From: Tsuneonella suprasediminis
GTDB taxonomy: Bacteria; Pseudomonadota; Alphaproteobacteria; Sphingomonadales; Sphingomonadaceae
Assembly (NCBI RefSeq): GCF_003605755.1
Contig: NZ_RAHJ01000003.1
Location: forward strand, 222,804 to 286,803
Reading direction: 5' to 3'
DNA: 64,000 nucleotides
Part shown: positions 44,159 to 55,232 of the stretch, piece by piece
Layout of the letters: every line of letters begins with the position of its first letter
How positions within the stretch are numbered: position 1 is the stretch's first letter
Notes under the pieces: generated by a model
Told to the model about the DNA's origin: nothing
The model's input: the letters and a program-made list of their open reading frames with translations, nothing else
Databases searched by the model: none
Program-made: the position numbers and the translations under genes

Positions 44159-45184
44159 ATGGAGCGGGAAAGTCAGTTTATCGGCCAGTCTGGCGCCTTC
44201 CTCGATGCGGTCGAGCGGGCCAGCCGTGCCGCGCCTATGCAGCGCCCTGTGCTGGTGATCGGGGAGCGCGGCACGGGTAAGGAACTGATTGCCGAACGTC
44301 TGCATCGTCTCTCCAACCGCTGGGACGAACCGCTTGTCACTATGAACTGCGCGGCTCTGCCGGAAACACTGATCGAAGCCGAGCTGTTCGGCCACGAGGC
44401 GGGGGCTTTCACCGGCGCTACCAAAGCGCGCGCGGGTCGGTTCGAGGAAGCCGACAAGGGTACATTATTTCTCGACGAACTGGGTACTTTGAGCATGGGC
44501 GCGCAGGAGCGCCTGCTGCGCGCGGTCGAATATGGCGAAGTCACCCGCATCGGATCGAGTCGCCCGCTGCGGGTCGATGTGCGGATCGTGGCGGCAACCA
44601 ATGAGGATTTACCCGCGCTGGCGGCGCAGGGGAAATTCCGTGCCGACCTTCTCGATCGGCTCAGTTTCGAAGTTATCACTCTGCCGCCATTGCGCGTGCG
44701 GGAAGGGGACATTGGCGTACTGGCGGAGTTTTTCGGGCGGCGTATGGCGTCTGAATTGCGGTGGGCCAACTGGCCCGGTTTCGCCGGGCATGTCTGGGAT
44801 CAGATGGAGCAATATCCCTGGCCCGGTAACGTGCGTGAACTGCGTAACGTGGTCGAGCGGGCAGTCTATCGTTGGGACGATCCTGAAAGCCCTGTTGGCC
44901 ATGTTGTGTTTGACCCGTTCGAAAGCCCGTGGAAACCGCTGGGTGAACGCGCTGCGTCACAGCCGGAAAGTGGCGATGGCGGGGTGCAATCAGTGCCCCG
45001 CGCGCCCGATCTCGATGCTGTCGACGATCTGCGCGCTGCGGTCGAGGCGCACGAACGTCAGATCGTGGAACACGCGCTGGGCCGCAATCGCTGGAACCAG
45101 CGCCAGACGGCAAAGGCGCTGGGACTCACCTATGACCAGTTACGCCACTGCATCAAGAAACACGGGCTGAGCGACGGAGGCTGA
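44159..45184 (+). CDS. pspF: PspF-type sigma-54 transcription activator
   Basis: A protein of 341 residues with no receiver or sensor domain. It is an AAA+ domain with Walker A GERGTGKE near residue 35, the sigma-54 contact loop GAFTGA at about 82-87, Walker B-type GTLFLDELGTL and the arginine-finger region, ending in a Fis-type helix-turn-helix (NQRQTAKALGLTYDQLRHCI). PspF drives the psp operon and is held off by PspA. It is divergent from the sigma-54 promoter it should control. No strong ribosome-binding site is seen before its ATG. The 171 bp to rimP holds no clear element. Confidence 0.93.
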   Translation: MERESQFIGQSGAFLDAVERASRAAPMQRPVLVIGERGTGKELIAERLHRLSNRWDEPLVTMNCAALPETLIEAELFGHEAGAFTGATKARAGRFEEADKGTLFLDELGTLSMGAQERLLRAVEYGEVTRIGSSRPLRVDVRIVAATNEDLPALAAQGKFRADLLDRLSFEVITLPPLRVREGDIGVLAEFFGRRMASELRWANWPGFAGHVWDQMEQYPWPGNVRELRNVVERAVYRWDDPESPVGHVVFDPFESPWKPLGERAASQPESGDGGVQSVPRAPDLDAVDDLRAAVEAHERQIVEHALGRNRWNQRQTAKALGLTYDQLRHCIKKHGLSDGG

Positions 45185-45355
45185 GAGTTCTCCCCTGTGG
45201 CAGCGTGATAACCGCTTGCCTTTTTGCGGACTCGGGCCTATCTCGCCATCCATCCCGACATTGTCGTGACACTGGAGGGGCTGGCGCCGACAGGGGCCGG
45301 TCGCAAACGCCGTTGGCCATTCAGATGTCGCAATTGTCGCGTAAACGGAGATACG

Positions 45356-45916
45356 ATGGCGGATATCGCGCGCCTTGCAGAACTGATCGAACCGGAAGCG
45401 CAGGCTCTCGGTTTTGAACTCGTGCGCGTAAAGATGATGCCTTCCGAGGCGGGCGATGGTGGCATGGCTCTGCAAATCATGGCGGAAGACCCGGCGACCG
45501 GACAACTGGTGATCGAACAATGCGCTGCGCTCAGCCGTCGGGTTTCCGATCTGCTCGATGCACGGGAAGAAGCCGGGGAAGTGCTGGTAGAAGGCGCCTA
45601 TCATCTTGAAGTGTCCAGCCCCGGAATCGATCGTCCGCTGACTCGTCCGAAAGATTATGTCCAATGGGCCGGGCATGAAGCGAAGGTCAGCATGGACAAG
45701 GCGTGGGAAGGGCAGCGCAATTTGCGCGGCATTCTGAAGGGTATCGATAGCGAAACGGTCGTGATCGACGATCGTAAATCCGGTGAAACCAGCCTTCCTT
45801 TGCCGATGATCCATTCGGCCAAGCTTGTCCTGACCGATGAACTGATTGCCGCCACCCGCCCGCTGGATACAGCGGGTGCGGACGAAGAAATTATCGAAAC
45901 TGTCGAAGAAGAGTGA
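45356..45916 (+). CDS. rimP: Ribosome maturation factor RimP
   Basis: A protein of 186 residues. RimP signatures are ELIEPEAQALGFELVRVKM at the N-terminus, IEQCAALSRRVSDLLDA and YHLEVSSPGIDRPLTRPKDY, followed by the Sm-like C-terminal domain. It assists 30S subunit maturation. The ATG has GGAG six to seven bases upstream. nusA starts 10 bp after its stop, the usual rimP-nusA-ylxR-infB order. Confidence 0.95.
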   Translation: MADIARLAELIEPEAQALGFELVRVKMMPSEAGDGGMALQIMAEDPATGQLVIEQCAALSRRVSDLLDAREEAGEVLVEGAYHLEVSSPGIDRPLTRPKDYVQWAGHEAKVSMDKAWEGQRNLRGILKGIDSETVVIDDRKSGETSLPLPMIHSAKLVLTDELIAATRPLDTAGADEEIIETVEEE

Positions 45917-45926
45917 GATCTCGCTG

Positions 45927-47591
45927 ATGTCCAGTTCCATTTCCGCCAATAAGGCCGAACTGCTCGCAATCGCGAATTCCGTTGCCTCGGAAAAGATGAT
46001 CGACAAGGCCATCGTTATCGAAGCGATGGAAGAAGCGATCCAGAAGAGCGCGCGCAACCGTTATGGTGCGGAAAACGACATTCGCGCCAAGCTCGATCCG
46101 ATGACCGGCGATCTGCGCCTGTGGCGTGTGGTGGAAGTGGTTGAGGAGGTCGAAGACTACTTCAAGCAGGTTAATCTGGAGCAGGCGCAGAAACTGGAGC
46201 CGGGCTCGCAACTGGGCGACTTCATTGTCGATCCACTGCCGCCGGTCGATCTGGGCCGCATCGATGCGCAAAGCGCGAAGCAGGTTATCTTCCAGAAGGT
46301 CCGTGATGCTGAGCGTGAACGTCAGTATAACGAATTCAAGGACCGCGCTGGCGAAGTCATCACCGGCGTGATCAACTCGGTCGAATTCGGGCACGTGATT
46401 GTCAACCTTGGCCGTGCCGAAGGTGTTATCCGCCGCGATCAGCAGATCCCCCGCGAGGCTGCTCGTGTTGGCGAACGAGTGCGTGCGCTGATCACTAAGG
46501 TGGAGCGCAACAACCGCGGCCCCCAGATTTTCCTCAGCCGCGCGCATCCCGATTTTATGAAGAAGCTGTTCGCGCAGGAAGTGCCCGAAATTTACGATGG
46601 CATCATCGAAATCAAGGCGGCCGCGCGCGATCCGGGCAGCCGGGCCAAGATCGGCGTTATCAGCCACGACAGCAGCATCGACCCGGTCGGTGCCTGCGTG
46701 GGTATGAAGGGCAGCCGTGTGCAGGCTGTTGTGCAGGAACTGCAGGGCGAAAAGATCGACATCATTCCGTGGAGCGAAGACACCGCGACGTTCGTCGTCA
46801 ACGGCCTTCAGCCCGCCACCGTCAGCCGCGTCGTTCTTGACGAAGAAGACGGGCGGATCGAAGTTGTTGTGCCCGATGACCAGCTTTCACTGGCTATTGG
46901 TCGCCGTGGGCAGAACGTCCGCCTCGCCAGCCAGCTCACCGGTCACCAGATCGATATCATGACCGAAGAAGAAGCCTCGGAAAAACGCAGCAAGGAATTT
47001 GCCGAACGTTCCAAGATGTTCGAGGAAGAACTCGACGTCGACGAAACGCTTAGCCAGTTGCTGGTCGCTGAAGGGTTCTCCGAACTGGAAGAAGTCGCTT
47101 ACGTTCAGCTTGATGAACTGGCGACGATCGAAGGTTTCGACGAAGAACTGGCCGAAGAGCTGCAGAGTCGTGCGATCGAAGCGTTGGAACGACACGAAGC
47201 CACCGCACGTACCGAACGGCAGGAACTGGGTGTTGAAGATGCTCTGGCTGAAATCCCCCATCTCACCGAAACCATGCTGGTTACTCTCGGCAAGGCCGGG
47301 ATCAAGACGCTCGACGATCTGGCCGATCTCGCAACCGATGAGCTGATTGCCAAGAAGCGCGAAGCGCCGCGTCGTCGTCAGTCAAACGATGGCCCGCCGA
47401 TGCGTCGCGACCGTGGTCGCGGCGATGACAAGGGCGGTGTGCTGGGCGAATATGGCCTGAGCGAAGAACAGGGCAACGAAATCATCATGGCTGCCCGCGC
47501 CCACTGGTTCGAGGACGAGGAAGAAGCTCCCGCTGCTTCCGCCAACGAACCCGACACTCAGGAGGCCGCCGATGCGGACTCCACCCAATGA
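45927..47591 (+). CDS. nusA: Transcription termination/antitermination protein NusA
   Basis: A protein of 554 residues. An N-terminal polymerase-binding domain (about 1-125), S1 domain (about 130-195), two KH domains ([20 protein letters not shown] and [16 protein letters not shown]), and C-terminal helix-hairpin repeats (about 380-480). The tail is charged and disordered, with [20 protein letters not shown]. NusA modulates pausing and termination and couples to antitermination factors. ylxR begins 20 bp before its stop. Confidence 0.96.
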   Translation: MSSSISANKAELLAIANSVASEKMIDKAIVIEAMEEAIQKSARNRYGAENDIRAKLDPMTGDLRLWRVVEVVEEVEDYFKQVNLEQAQKLEPGSQLGDFIVDPLPPVDLGRIDAQSAKQVIFQKVRDAERERQYNEFKDRAGEVITGVINSVEFGHVIVNLGRAEGVIRRDQQIPREAARVGERVRALITKVERNNRGPQIFLSRAHPDFMKKLFAQEVPEIYDGIIEIKAAARDPGSRAKIGVISHDSSIDPVGACVGMKGSRVQAVVQELQGEKIDIIPWSEDTATFVVNGLQPATVSRVVLDEEDGRIEVVVPDDQLSLAIGRRGQNVRLASQLTGHQIDIMTEEEASEKRSKEFAERSKMFEEELDVDETLSQLLVAEGFSELEEVAYVQLDELATIEGFDEELAEELQSRAIEALERHEATARTERQELGVEDALAEIPHLTETMLVTLGKAGIKTLDDLADLATDELIAKKREAPRRRQSNDGPPMRRDRGRGDDKGGVLGEYGLSEEQGNEIIMAARAHWFEDEEEAPAASANEPDTQEAADADSTQ

Positions 47592-48315
47592 GCGCCTGAC
47601 GTCCGACATCGCTGATGCCGTAGAAGGGCGGGGTGACAAACCCTTGCCCGAGCGGCGCTGCATCCTCTCCGGGGAGCATGGGCCGCGCGCACGGCTGATC
47701 CGGTTGGCGATTTCGCCGGATGGGTTTGTGCTGCCCGATCCGCATGCGAAGGCGCCAGGCCGTGGTGCATGGATCGGGGTGTCCCGCACCGAGTTGGAAG
47801 CTGCGATGGTGCCCGGTAAGGGCGGTGGCCGCTTGAAAGGGGCGCTGGCGCGCGCGTTCAAGGGCGCGCCGCTGACAGTGCCAGACGATCTGCCACAGAT
47901 GATTGCCGATGCGCTGACCCGCAGCCTGCTTGACAGGCTGGGCCTCGAAATGCGCGCCGGGCACCTTATCTTGGGTTCTGACCGGATTGCCGAAGGGTGC
48001 CGTGCGGGTGCAGTGGAGTTACTGCTCCACGCCAGCGATGCCAGCATCGACGGCAGCCGCAAGCTGGATCAGGCATGGCGCGTCGGGCAAGAGCGTGAAG
48101 GCTCTGGGGAAACCGGGTTGACCTTGCCACTGGACCGAATGGCGTTGTCTGTGGCATTGGGCCGCGACAATGTCGTTCACATGGCGATTGCCGAACCTGC
48201 TGCTGCGGCACGGGTATCATTGGCGATAGAACGCCTGATGCATTTCCTGGGCGGTGAAGAAACCGCGCCGAATGGCGGAGCGCCGGACTTCCGGCAATCC
48301 GTAGCGACCGATTGA
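47572..48315 (+). CDS. YlxR/DUF448 protein with a ribosomal L7Ae-like C-terminal part
   Basis: A protein of 247 residues. The YlxR part (about 20-95) has PERRCILSGEHGPRARLIRLA, a variant of the usual RxCx[GV]C pattern with only one cysteine, and GRGAWIGVSRTELEAA. The C-terminal half (about 110-225) looks like an L7Ae/L30e fold (MRAGHLILGSDRIAEGCRAG and LLLHASDASIDGS), the common alphaproteobacterial fusion. YlxR may bind RNA or nucleoid-associated complexes. AGGAGG precedes the ATG inside nusA; TTG/ATG of infB follows. Confidence 0.85.
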   Translation: MRTPPNERLTSDIADAVEGRGDKPLPERRCILSGEHGPRARLIRLAISPDGFVLPDPHAKAPGRGAWIGVSRTELEAAMVPGKGGGRLKGALARAFKGAPLTVPDDLPQMIADALTRSLLDRLGLEMRAGHLILGSDRIAEGCRAGAVELLLHASDASIDGSRKLDQAWRVGQEREGSGETGLTLPLDRMALSVALGRDNVVHMAIAEPAAAARVSLAIERLMHFLGGEETAPNGGAPDFRQSVATD

Positions 48316-48338
48316 TTTTGAAGGACGAAACGAGTTTT

Positions 48339-50912
48339 ATGAGCGATAGCAACGACACCCCGCGCACCCGCAAACCGCTTGGCCTCAAGCGGTCTGTGGA
48401 CGCTGGCGAGGTCAAGCAGACCTTCAGCCACGGCCGCACGAACAAGGTCGCCGTGGAAGTGAAGCGCCGCCGCAAGCTCGTAAAACCGGGCGAAGAATCG
48501 GCTGTTCCGCCGCCACCTCCTCCCCCGCCACCACCCCCTCCGCCGCCCGCGGCTGCACAGCCCGCGCCCAAGCCGGTGGCGAAGAAGCCTGCTCCGCCTA
48601 AGGAAACACCGCAGGAACGCGTCGCGCGTCTTCAGCGCGAAGCCGAGGAAGAGCGGCTGCGTCTGGCCGAAGAAGCCCGCAAACGCGACGAAGAAGAAGC
48701 CCGCAAGCGCGAGGAAGAAGAACGTCGCCGGGCTGAGGCCAATCGCGAAGCCGAAGAAGAGGCGGAGCGCAAGGCAGCTGAAGAAGCGAAGAAGGCTGCC
48801 GAAACTCCTGTCGAGCCGGAAGCCAAGCCGGAAGATGCGGCTGAAGAACCTGTATCGAAATCAACGGAATCTCCGGCTGCTGCTGCCCCTGCGCCACGCC
48901 GCTTTACGCCGGTCGCCCGGCCTGAGCCGAAGCGTCCTGAAAAGGAGGCCAAGAAGAAAGACGACAAGCGTAATGCCCGCGGTGGCACCAGCAACGATCA
49001 TGACGATCGTGGCGGTGACAAACGTCGTTCGGGCAAGCTGACTGTCACTAAAGCGCTGAACGAGGATGAAGGCCGTCGCGCCCGCAGCCTCGCCGCGCTC
49101 AAGCGCGCTCGCGAACGCGAACGCCGCGCACAAGGCGGGCCGTCGAAACCGCGCGAAAAGCAGGTACGCGACGTGATCGTGCCAGAAGCGATCACGGTGC
49201 AGGAACTCGCCAATCGCATGGCCGAAAAGGGCGCCGATCTGGTGAAGGCCCTGTTCAACATGGGCATGATGGTCACCGTCAATCAGACGATCGATCAGGA
49301 TACCGCCGAACTGCTGGTCGAAGAATTCGGCCACAACATCGAGCGCGTTTCCGAAAGCGATGTCGATATCGACCGGACCGAAGATCAGGATCCGGAAGAA
49401 ACGCTGCGTCCGCGTCCGCCGGTTGTCACGATCATGGGGCATGTCGACCACGGCAAGACTTCGCTGCTCGATGCGCTCCGAGGCACCGATGTGGTGAAGG
49501 GCGAAGCCGGCGGCATCACTCAGCATATCGGCGCGTATCAGATCACCACCAAGGGCGGCGAGAAGATCACCTTCCTCGATACGCCGGGCCACGCGGCATT
49601 TACCGAAATGCGTGCACGCGGTGCGAATGTGACCGATATCGTTATTCTGGTGGTTGCCGGTGACGATGGGATCATGCCGCAGACGATTGAAGCCATCAAT
49701 CATACCAAAGCGGCAGGCGTTCCGATGATCGTGGCGATCACCAAGAGCGATGCGGGTGAGTACAACGCGCAGAAAATCCGCGAACGCCTGCTCGAACATG
49801 AAGTGATCGTCGAAGCTATGAGTGGCGACGTGCAGGATGTGGAGGTTTCCTCCAAAACCGGCGCGGGTCTGGACGAACTGATCGAGAAGATCGCGTTGCA
49901 GGCCGAATTGCTCGAACTCAAGGCGCGGCCCGATCGCGATGCCGATGCCACCGTTATCGAAGCGAAGCTCGACAAGGGGCGTGGCCCCGTGGCGACCGTG
50001 CTGGTCACTCGCGGGACGCTCAAGCGCGGGGATACTTTCGTGGTTGGTACCGAAAGCGGTCGTGTACGCGCGCTGATCGATGACAAGGGCAAGCAGATCA
50101 AGGAAGCTGGTCCGTCTATGCCGGTCGAGGTGCTTGGCCTTGGCGGTGTGCCGCAGGCTGGCGACCAGCTCACCGTGGTCGAAAACGAACAGCGCGCCCG
50201 TGAAGTGGCCTCTTACCGTCAGGAAAAGGCCACTGAAAAGCGTACTGCTCTGGCACCGACCAGCTTTGACACGATGTTCAATACGTTGAAATCGAACGTC
50301 ATCGAATTCCCGTTGGTGGTGAAGGCCGACGTGCAGGGTTCGGTCGAAGCGATCGTCAACGCACTCCACAATATCTCGAACGACGAGATCAAGGTTCGCG
50401 TGCTGCACGCTGGCGTTGGTGCGATTACCGAAAGCGACGTGACACTGGCCGCGGCGAGCAAGGCGCCGATCATCGGCTTCAACGTCCGTCCCAATCCGAA
50501 GGCTCGTCAACTGGTCGAGCGCGATAAGGTGCGGATGATGTATTACGATGTCATCTATCACCTGACCGAAGAGATCGCGAAGGAAATGGCGGGCGAGCTC
50601 GGTCCCGAACGGATCGAACACGTTGTCGGTCGTGCCCAGGTCAAGCAGGTGTTCCCTGCTGGCAAGAAGGACAAGGCCGCCGGCCTGCTGGTGGAAGAAG
50701 GCGTCATCCGCAAGGGGCTCCACGCCCGCCTTACGCGTGCCGACGTTATCGTGTCCGCTACGACCATCGCTTCGCTGCGGCGCTTCAAGGACGATGTGGA
50801 CGAAGTCCGCGCTGGCCTCGAATGCGGCGTTGTTCTGGAAGATACCAACGACATCAAGGCTGGCGATCAGCTCGAAGTGTTCGAGGTGGAGGAACGCGAG
50901 CGGGTTCTTTAA
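48339..50912 (+). CDS. infB: Translation initiation factor IF-2
   Basis: A protein of 857 residues. The N-terminal region starts [20 protein letters not shown], contains a run of 14 prolines (about residues 56-69) and a long charged Glu/Ala/Lys/Arg helix (about 90-165). The GTPase domain has G1 GHVDHGKT near residue 367, DTPGHAAF and the NKSD-like TKSDAGEY, followed by beta-barrel and C-terminal fMet-tRNA-binding domains. IF-2 brings initiator tRNA to the 30S subunit. The ATG at 48339 is chosen by family N-terminus; the GAAGGA 14-15 bases upstream is somewhat far. Confidence 0.96.
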   Translation: MSDSNDTPRTRKPLGLKRSVDAGEVKQTFSHGRTNKVAVEVKRRRKLVKPGEESAVPPPPPPPPPPPPPPAAAQPAPKPVAKKPAPPKETPQERVARLQREAEEERLRLAEEARKRDEEEARKREEEERRRAEANREAEEEAERKAAEEAKKAAETPVEPEAKPEDAAEEPVSKSTESPAAAAPAPRRFTPVARPEPKRPEKEAKKKDDKRNARGGTSNDHDDRGGDKRRSGKLTVTKALNEDEGRRARSLAALKRARERERRAQGGPSKPREKQVRDVIVPEAITVQELANRMAEKGADLVKALFNMGMMVTVNQTIDQDTAELLVEEFGHNIERVSESDVDIDRTEDQDPEETLRPRPPVVTIMGHVDHGKTSLLDALRGTDVVKGEAGGITQHIGAYQITTKGGEKITFLDTPGHAAFTEMRARGANVTDIVILVVAGDDGIMPQTIEAINHTKAAGVPMIVAITKSDAGEYNAQKIRERLLEHEVIVEAMSGDVQDVEVSSKTGAGLDELIEKIALQAELLELKARPDRDADATVIEAKLDKGRGPVATVLVTRGTLKRGDTFVVGTESGRVRALIDDKGKQIKEAGPSMPVEVLGLGGVPQAGDQLTVVENEQRAREVASYRQEKATEKRTALAPTSFDTMFNTLKSNVIEFPLVVKADVQGSVEAIVNALHNISNDEIKVRVLHAGVGAITESDVTLAAASKAPIIGFNVRPNPKARQLVERDKVRMMYYDVIYHLTEEIAKEMAGELGPERIEHVVGRAQVKQVFPAGKKDKAAGLLVEEGVIRKGLHARLTRADVIVSATTIASLRRFKDDVDEVRAGLECGVVLEDTNDIKAGDQLEVFEVEERERVL

Positions 50913-50980
50913 TCGCGGCTGCCCGTTCAGGGCGGCTGCGTTGCCAATCCCCTCCCCACGCGGGAGGGGGGAGTTGATTT

Positions 50981-51376
50981 ATGAGTCGCCATTCGTCCAC
51001 CCCCGAACAGCAATCGGTCCGTGACCTCAAGGTTGGGGAGCGGGTGCGCCATATTCTGAGCGAACTGCTCGCGCGGGGCGAAGCGCATGACGATGTGCTG
51101 ACGGCGCACTCGGTCAGCGTGACCGAAGTGCGGATGACGCCGGATCTGCGGAATGCCAGTGCTTACGTGAAGCCGCTGCTGGGTAAGGATGAGGCCGAAG
51201 TGCTGAAGGCCTTGCGGACCAATACTGCGTTCTTCCAACGCGAAGTGGCCAAGCGGCTCGGTCTGAAATTTGCTCCGAAATTGCAGTTCAAGCCGGACGA
51301 GAGCTTCGATGAGGCGGATCGGATCGACAGATTGCTGCGCGATCCCAAGGTTATGCGCGATCTGGACGAGGATTGA
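50981..51376 (+). CDS. rbfA: Ribosome-binding factor A
   Basis: A protein of 131 residues with a KH-like RbfA domain: [17 protein letters not shown] near residue 18, [21 protein letters not shown] and [19 protein letters not shown]. It helps mature the 16S rRNA 5' end in 30S subunits. It follows infB by 68 bp behind GGGAGGGGGGAG-like purines. Confidence 0.95.
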   Translation: MSRHSSTPEQQSVRDLKVGERVRHILSELLARGEAHDDVLTAHSVSVTEVRMTPDLRNASAYVKPLLGKDEAEVLKALRTNTAFFQREVAKRLGLKFAPKLQFKPDESFDEADRIDRLLRDPKVMRDLDED

Positions 51377-51502
51377 TCGCGCCCGCCTGACAAATGGCCG
51401 ATGCGACCGCGAACTGTGCGGTGAGGCTGGCTGTTGAAATCCCCAACCTTGTTTGCCTCCGGCTTGTCCACGCGCCGCGTTTGGCCTTAGCTCGTCGCGC
51501 AA

Positions 51503-52078
51503 ATGGCCAAACTCTATTTCTACTATGCCAGCATGAATGCCGGAAAGAGCAGCAACTTGTTGCAGGCCGCGTTCAATTATGGCGAACGCGATATGCGTGT
51601 CAGTCTCTGGACCGCCGCGATTGACGATCGCCCGGGGTTCGGCGCGATCAGCAGCCGGATCGGCCTGGCCAGCGATGCCCACCGGTTTGACGGAACCACC
51701 GATATTGCCGGGCGGGTGGAGGAAGATCACGCGAATGAACCGCTGCACTGTGTGCTGGTGGATGAGGCGCAGTTCCTGACCAAGGCGCAGGTGTGGCAGC
51801 TCGCGCATCTGGCGGACACAGTGGGCATTCCGGTGCTGTGTTATGGTTTGCGAACCGATTTTCAGGGCGAACTATTCGATGGCTCCGCCGCACTGCTGGG
51901 CATTGCGGATTCGCTCGTCGAACTGAAGGCGGTTTGCCATTGCGGGCGCAAGGCGACGATGAACTTGCGCGTCGATGCATCCGGCAAAGCGGTGAAACAG
52001 GGCGCGCAGACCGAAATTGGCGGCAACGACCGCTATCTTGCACTGTGTCGCAAACATTTCAGTGAGGCGCTGGGATGA
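51503..52078 (+). CDS. tdk: Thymidine kinase
   Basis: A protein of 191 residues, type II thymidine kinase. The P-loop is [19 protein letters not shown], the Walker-B-like segment is [19 protein letters not shown] and the zinc site uses [10 protein letters not shown] plus the late LCRKHF. It phosphorylates thymidine for salvage. Its stop overlaps the next ATG. Confidence 0.95.
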   Translation: MAKLYFYYASMNAGKSSNLLQAAFNYGERDMRVSLWTAAIDDRPGFGAISSRIGLASDAHRFDGTTDIAGRVEEDHANEPLHCVLVDEAQFLTKAQVWQLAHLADTVGIPVLCYGLRTDFQGELFDGSAALLGIADSLVELKAVCHCGRKATMNLRVDASGKAVKQGAQTEIGGNDRYLALCRKHFSEALG

Positions 52079-52635
52079 GTGGCAGCGGGGAAGTGAATAG
52101 CGACGGGCTCTATGTCCCGCTCGATGATGGCGACATCCGGCTCGATCTATTGATGGATCATCACAAAGAGGCACTCCGCATGGCATGTGCGGAAGATGCC
52201 GGGATCTGGGATGTTTATCCTTTCAACTATCTTGGCGATGCCTTCGATGAACAATTTGCCCGGATGCGCGATGGTGGAATGGCGCGGCGGATTTATGCCA
52301 TCGTTGCCAACGGAGAAGTAGTGGGGATGACCGGGTGGATCGCCAGTGGCGAGGCGGGCTGGTCTATTGAGATCGGTAACAGTTACATCGTTCCACGTTT
52401 ACGCGGCACCGGAATTAACCACCGGATCAAGAAGCTCATGCTCGACCATGCGTTTGCAGCGGGTTTGCAACGGGTCGGTTTTAAGGTCGACGCGGTGAAC
52501 CGCCGATCGTGCGCGGCTGTGCTCAAACTTGGCTGTAAAGAGGAAGGGCTTTTGCGCCGCGAGCGCCGAACCTGGACCGGGCGCGTGCGCGATACGGCGA
52601 TCTTTTCGATTCTGGCCGACGAATGGACTGGTTGA
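52075..52635 (+). CDS. GNAT-family N-acetyltransferase
   Basis: A protein of 186 residues of the RimJ/RimL-like type: [38 protein letters not shown] (acetyl-CoA pyrophosphate loop with R-x-x-G-x-G-like pattern) and [21 protein letters not shown], which is the typical N-x-x-S-x-x-x-x-x-K-x-G block. It probably acetylates a protein N-terminus or small amine; substrate unknown. Coupled to tdk by an ATGA overlap. Confidence 0.87.
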   Translation: MSGSGEVNSDGLYVPLDDGDIRLDLLMDHHKEALRMACAEDAGIWDVYPFNYLGDAFDEQFARMRDGGMARRIYAIVANGEVVGMTGWIASGEAGWSIEIGNSYIVPRLRGTGINHRIKKLMLDHAFAAGLQRVGFKVDAVNRRSCAAVLKLGCKEEGLLRRERRTWTGRVRDTAIFSILADEWTG

Positions 52636-52666
52636 GTGGCCTAAGTCACCCTATCTTCTCATCATC

Positions 52667-53350
52667 ATGACCGAAACGCTCCAGCTTGCGCTGCTCCTGA
52701 TCCCCTGCCTCATCGTCGCGATTGTGTTTCACGAAGTCGCGCACGGATACGTGGCGATGTTGCTCGGCGACCCGACGGCGAAGGAGCAGCGGCGGCTGTC
52801 GCTCAATCCCATCCGCCATGTCGACCCGGTGGGCACTCTGCTGGTGCCCGGTGCACTTGCTCTGTTCGGCGGACCGGTGTTCGGGTGGGCAAAGCCGGTG
52901 CCGGTCAATTTTCGCCGTCTGAACAATCCACGCATTGGTATGATGCTGGTCGCTGCGGCCGGGCCCGCAACCAACTTTGTGCTTGCTGCGATCGGGGCAG
53001 TTGCTCTGGGTCTTTATGCCGGATCGTTGACTGCTGCACCCGCAGGGGCGGGCGAATGGTTTGCGTCGATGATGCAGTTGTTCATTATGATCAACGTGTT
53101 CCTGGGGCTGTTCAACCTGTTGCCGATCCCCCCGTTTGACGGCTCTCATATTGTCGAGGGGTTGCTGCCACGTTCGCTTGCGCGACAATATGGGCAATTG
53201 CGCCAGTTTGGGATGCTGCTGTTCGTGGTCCTGATCGCGGCGACGTGGGCTTTCCCACAGTGGGGCCTGATCGAGAAGATTATAGGTCCGCCGGTCAATT
53301 GGATGATGGCCCACTATCTCGCGCTGGCGCAGGCGGTTGCCGGTTACTGA
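52667..53350 (+). CDS. Site-2 protease family (M50) membrane metalloprotease
   Basis: A protein of 227 residues with about five membrane helices. The zinc motif HEVAHGYVAMLLGD lies near residue 23 and the second-ligand region NLLPIPPFDGSHIVEGLLP near residue 155. These match the small M50B group without a PDZ domain, which cleave proteins within membranes. Substrate unknown. No strong ribosome-binding site before the ATG at 52667. Confidence 0.9.
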   Translation: MTETLQLALLLIPCLIVAIVFHEVAHGYVAMLLGDPTAKEQRRLSLNPIRHVDPVGTLLVPGALALFGGPVFGWAKPVPVNFRRLNNPRIGMMLVAAAGPATNFVLAAIGAVALGLYAGSLTAAPAGAGEWFASMMQLFIMINVFLGLFNLLPIPPFDGSHIVEGLLPRSLARQYGQLRQFGMLLFVVLIAATWAFPQWGLIEKIIGPPVNWMMAHYLALAQAVAGY

Positions 53351-53487
53351 CTTTGCAAGCTGGCGCTCAGTGCAATATGGCATGCATTGAAAGCAACGCT
53401 GTGCCCGGACCTCGCAAATAGATGGCGTGTTGATGGATCACGGGATTGCTACGAGACGGAACCCAATCGGCCAAGGAGGCCAGAGTT

Positions 53488-53907
53488 ATGCTTTGCCGAA
53501 CACTTCTTCTCCCTTTCGCTGCCTTTTTTGCTGTGGGGCTGGCTGGCGTTCCTGCGATTGCCCAAACCGAAGCAGCCAAGCCTGATGCAGAGGCCCGTGC
53601 TGTTGCGGAGCAGGAGGCAAAGATCCCGTTCGCCAACACCACGGGTATCCGTGACTGGCGTGCGGAAGGCGATTCAACGATCTATTTTCAGGACAGGCGC
53701 CGTCAGTGGTACAAGGCCACATTGTTCAGCCCGGCGCCCGATCTGCCGTTCGCCACTGCCGTGGGGATCGATACCGGTCCAATGGGTACGCTCGACAGAT
53801 TCAGCAAAATCCGGATTCGGGGTGAAAGCTATGCGTTGCAGAGCTTCGTAAAGGTTGACGGCCCTCCTCCGAAGAAAGCCGATAAGAAGGAAAAGAAGAG
53901 CGACTGA
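53488..53907 (+). CDS. Small exported protein, DUF6491-like
   Basis: A protein of 139 residues with a signal peptide (about 1-26, ending PAIAQ). The mature part carries IRDWRAEGDSTIYFQDRRRQWYKATLFSP split by short turns, resembling the DUF6491 pattern of exported alphaproteobacterial proteins, and ends in a lysine-rich tail (KKADKKEKKSD). AAGGAGG lies 8 bases before the ATG. Function unknown; probably periplasmic. Confidence 0.7.
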   Translation: MLCRTLLLPFAAFFAVGLAGVPAIAQTEAAKPDAEARAVAEQEAKIPFANTTGIRDWRAEGDSTIYFQDRRRQWYKATLFSPAPDLPFATAVGIDTGPMGTLDRFSKIRIRGESYALQSFVKVDGPPPKKADKKEKKSD

Positions 53908-53947
53908 CCCCGCTGACAGCGCGCATTGTGCAGGCTAGGGGCGGGGG

Positions 53948-54946
53948 ATGGACAGAACATTGCCCGCTCCGAATGGTTGGCTGATACTCGATAAACCGCG
54001 CGGGCTTGGTTCGACCCAAGCCGTGGGTGCCGTGAAACGCAACTTGCGCACGGGCGGCTATGCCAAGACCAAGGTTGGCCATGGCGGTACGCTTGATCCT
54101 CTGGCTGAAGGTGTTCTGCCGATCGCATTGGGGGAGGCGACCAAGCTGGCCGGGCGGATGCTGGACGCCAGCAAGACGTATGAATTCACTATCCAGTTTG
54201 GCGAAGAAACCGACACGCTCGATACTGAAGGGGAGGTGATTGGCCGATCCGACCATCGCCCTCCCTTGGCGGCCGTGGCGGCGGTGCTGACGCATTTTAC
54301 CGGAGATATAGAGCAGGTTCCTCCCACTTATTCTGCGCTCAAAATCGATGGACAGCGGGCTTACGACCGGGCGAGGGCGGGGGAAGAAGTGACGATGAAA
54401 TCCCGGGCAGTCACTATCCATTCTCTCACTATCGCGGGCGGTGGGGAGCGCGAGGCGCCGGAATCGACCTTCGCAACAAGTGCGGGCCGCCCCGATCCTT
54501 ACGATCCCGGAATGCCCCTCGAACTGGCGGACAGCGTGACGCTGGTGGCGAATGTTTCGAAGGGCACGTACATCCGCAGTCTGGCACGGGACATCGCGCA
54601 CGCCCTTGGAACGGTAGGTCATGTTACCTATTTAAGGCGCGTCAAGGCCGGGCCTTTTCACGAGAGCACAGCGATTTCGCTGGACTTGCTCAACGAAATC
54701 GGTAAGGGCGCGGCGCTTGAAGATCACCTCCTTCCGTTGGAGGCAGGGCTGGACGGTATCCCGGCCCATGATCTCGATCTGGAAAGTGCACAGGCGGTCC
54801 GACAGGGCCGGGTCCTTTTCGGAATGCCCTATCCTGACGGGCCGATATTTGTGCGACATGGCGGTATGCCGGTTGCGCTGATGGAGGTTTCGCAGGGGGC
54901 GGCGAAAGTCGTCAGGGGGTTCAATTTCCCGGATGCCGCGGAGTAA
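53948..54946 (+). CDS. truB: tRNA pseudouridine(55) synthase
   Basis: A protein of 332 residues. [18 protein letters not shown] at the N-terminus and the catalytic [19 protein letters not shown] (Asp near residue 50) identify TruB. YTFTIQFG-type, [19 protein letters not shown] and [16 protein letters not shown] follow, with a C-terminal PUA-like domain. It makes pseudouridine 55 in the T-loop of tRNAs. rpsO begins 5 bp after its stop. Confidence 0.95.
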   Translation: MDRTLPAPNGWLILDKPRGLGSTQAVGAVKRNLRTGGYAKTKVGHGGTLDPLAEGVLPIALGEATKLAGRMLDASKTYEFTIQFGEETDTLDTEGEVIGRSDHRPPLAAVAAVLTHFTGDIEQVPPTYSALKIDGQRAYDRARAGEEVTMKSRAVTIHSLTIAGGGEREAPESTFATSAGRPDPYDPGMPLELADSVTLVANVSKGTYIRSLARDIAHALGTVGHVTYLRRVKAGPFHESTAISLDLLNEIGKGAALEDHLLPLEAGLDGIPAHDLDLESAQAVRQGRVLFGMPYPDGPIFVRHGGMPVALMEVSQGAAKVVRGFNFPDAAE

Positions 54947-54951
54947 GAAGA

Positions 54952-55221
54952 ATGTCGGTTACTGCCGAAAAGAAACAGGAAGTCATCAAGGACAACGCTC
55001 GTGATGCGAAAGACACGGGCAGCCCGGAAGTGCAGGTCGCGATCCTGACGGAGCGTATTCGTAACCTGACTGAACACTTCAAGGATCACCACAAGGATAA
55101 CCATTCCCGCCGTGGTCTGCTGATGATGGTCAACAAGCGCCGTAGCCTGCTCGCCTATCTCAAGAAGAAAGATGTCGAGCGGTATAATGCGCTGATCGCG
55201 AAGCTGGGCCTTCGCAAATAA
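54952..55221 (+). CDS. rpsO: 30S ribosomal protein S15
   Basis: A protein of 89 residues, the standard length, with [20 protein letters not shown] and [19 protein letters not shown], hallmark S15 sequences, and [20 protein letters not shown] at the end. S15 binds the central domain of 16S rRNA. It sits between truB and pnp, the classic order. Confidence 0.97.
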   Translation: MSVTAEKKQEVIKDNARDAKDTGSPEVQVAILTERIRNLTEHFKDHHKDNHSRRGLLMMVNKRRSLLAYLKKKDVERYNALIAKLGLRK

Positions 55222-55232
55222 GAGTTTCGGAG

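Noticed and set aside
45185..45355. A structured leader RNA before rimP
   Set aside because: Some inverted segments are present, but nothing I could match to a known leader or support by pairing strength.
48861..50723. A 620-codon open frame on the minus strand opposite infB
   Set aside because: infB is unmistakable on the plus strand, and the opposite frame is a mirror of its GC-rich codon pattern with no family features.
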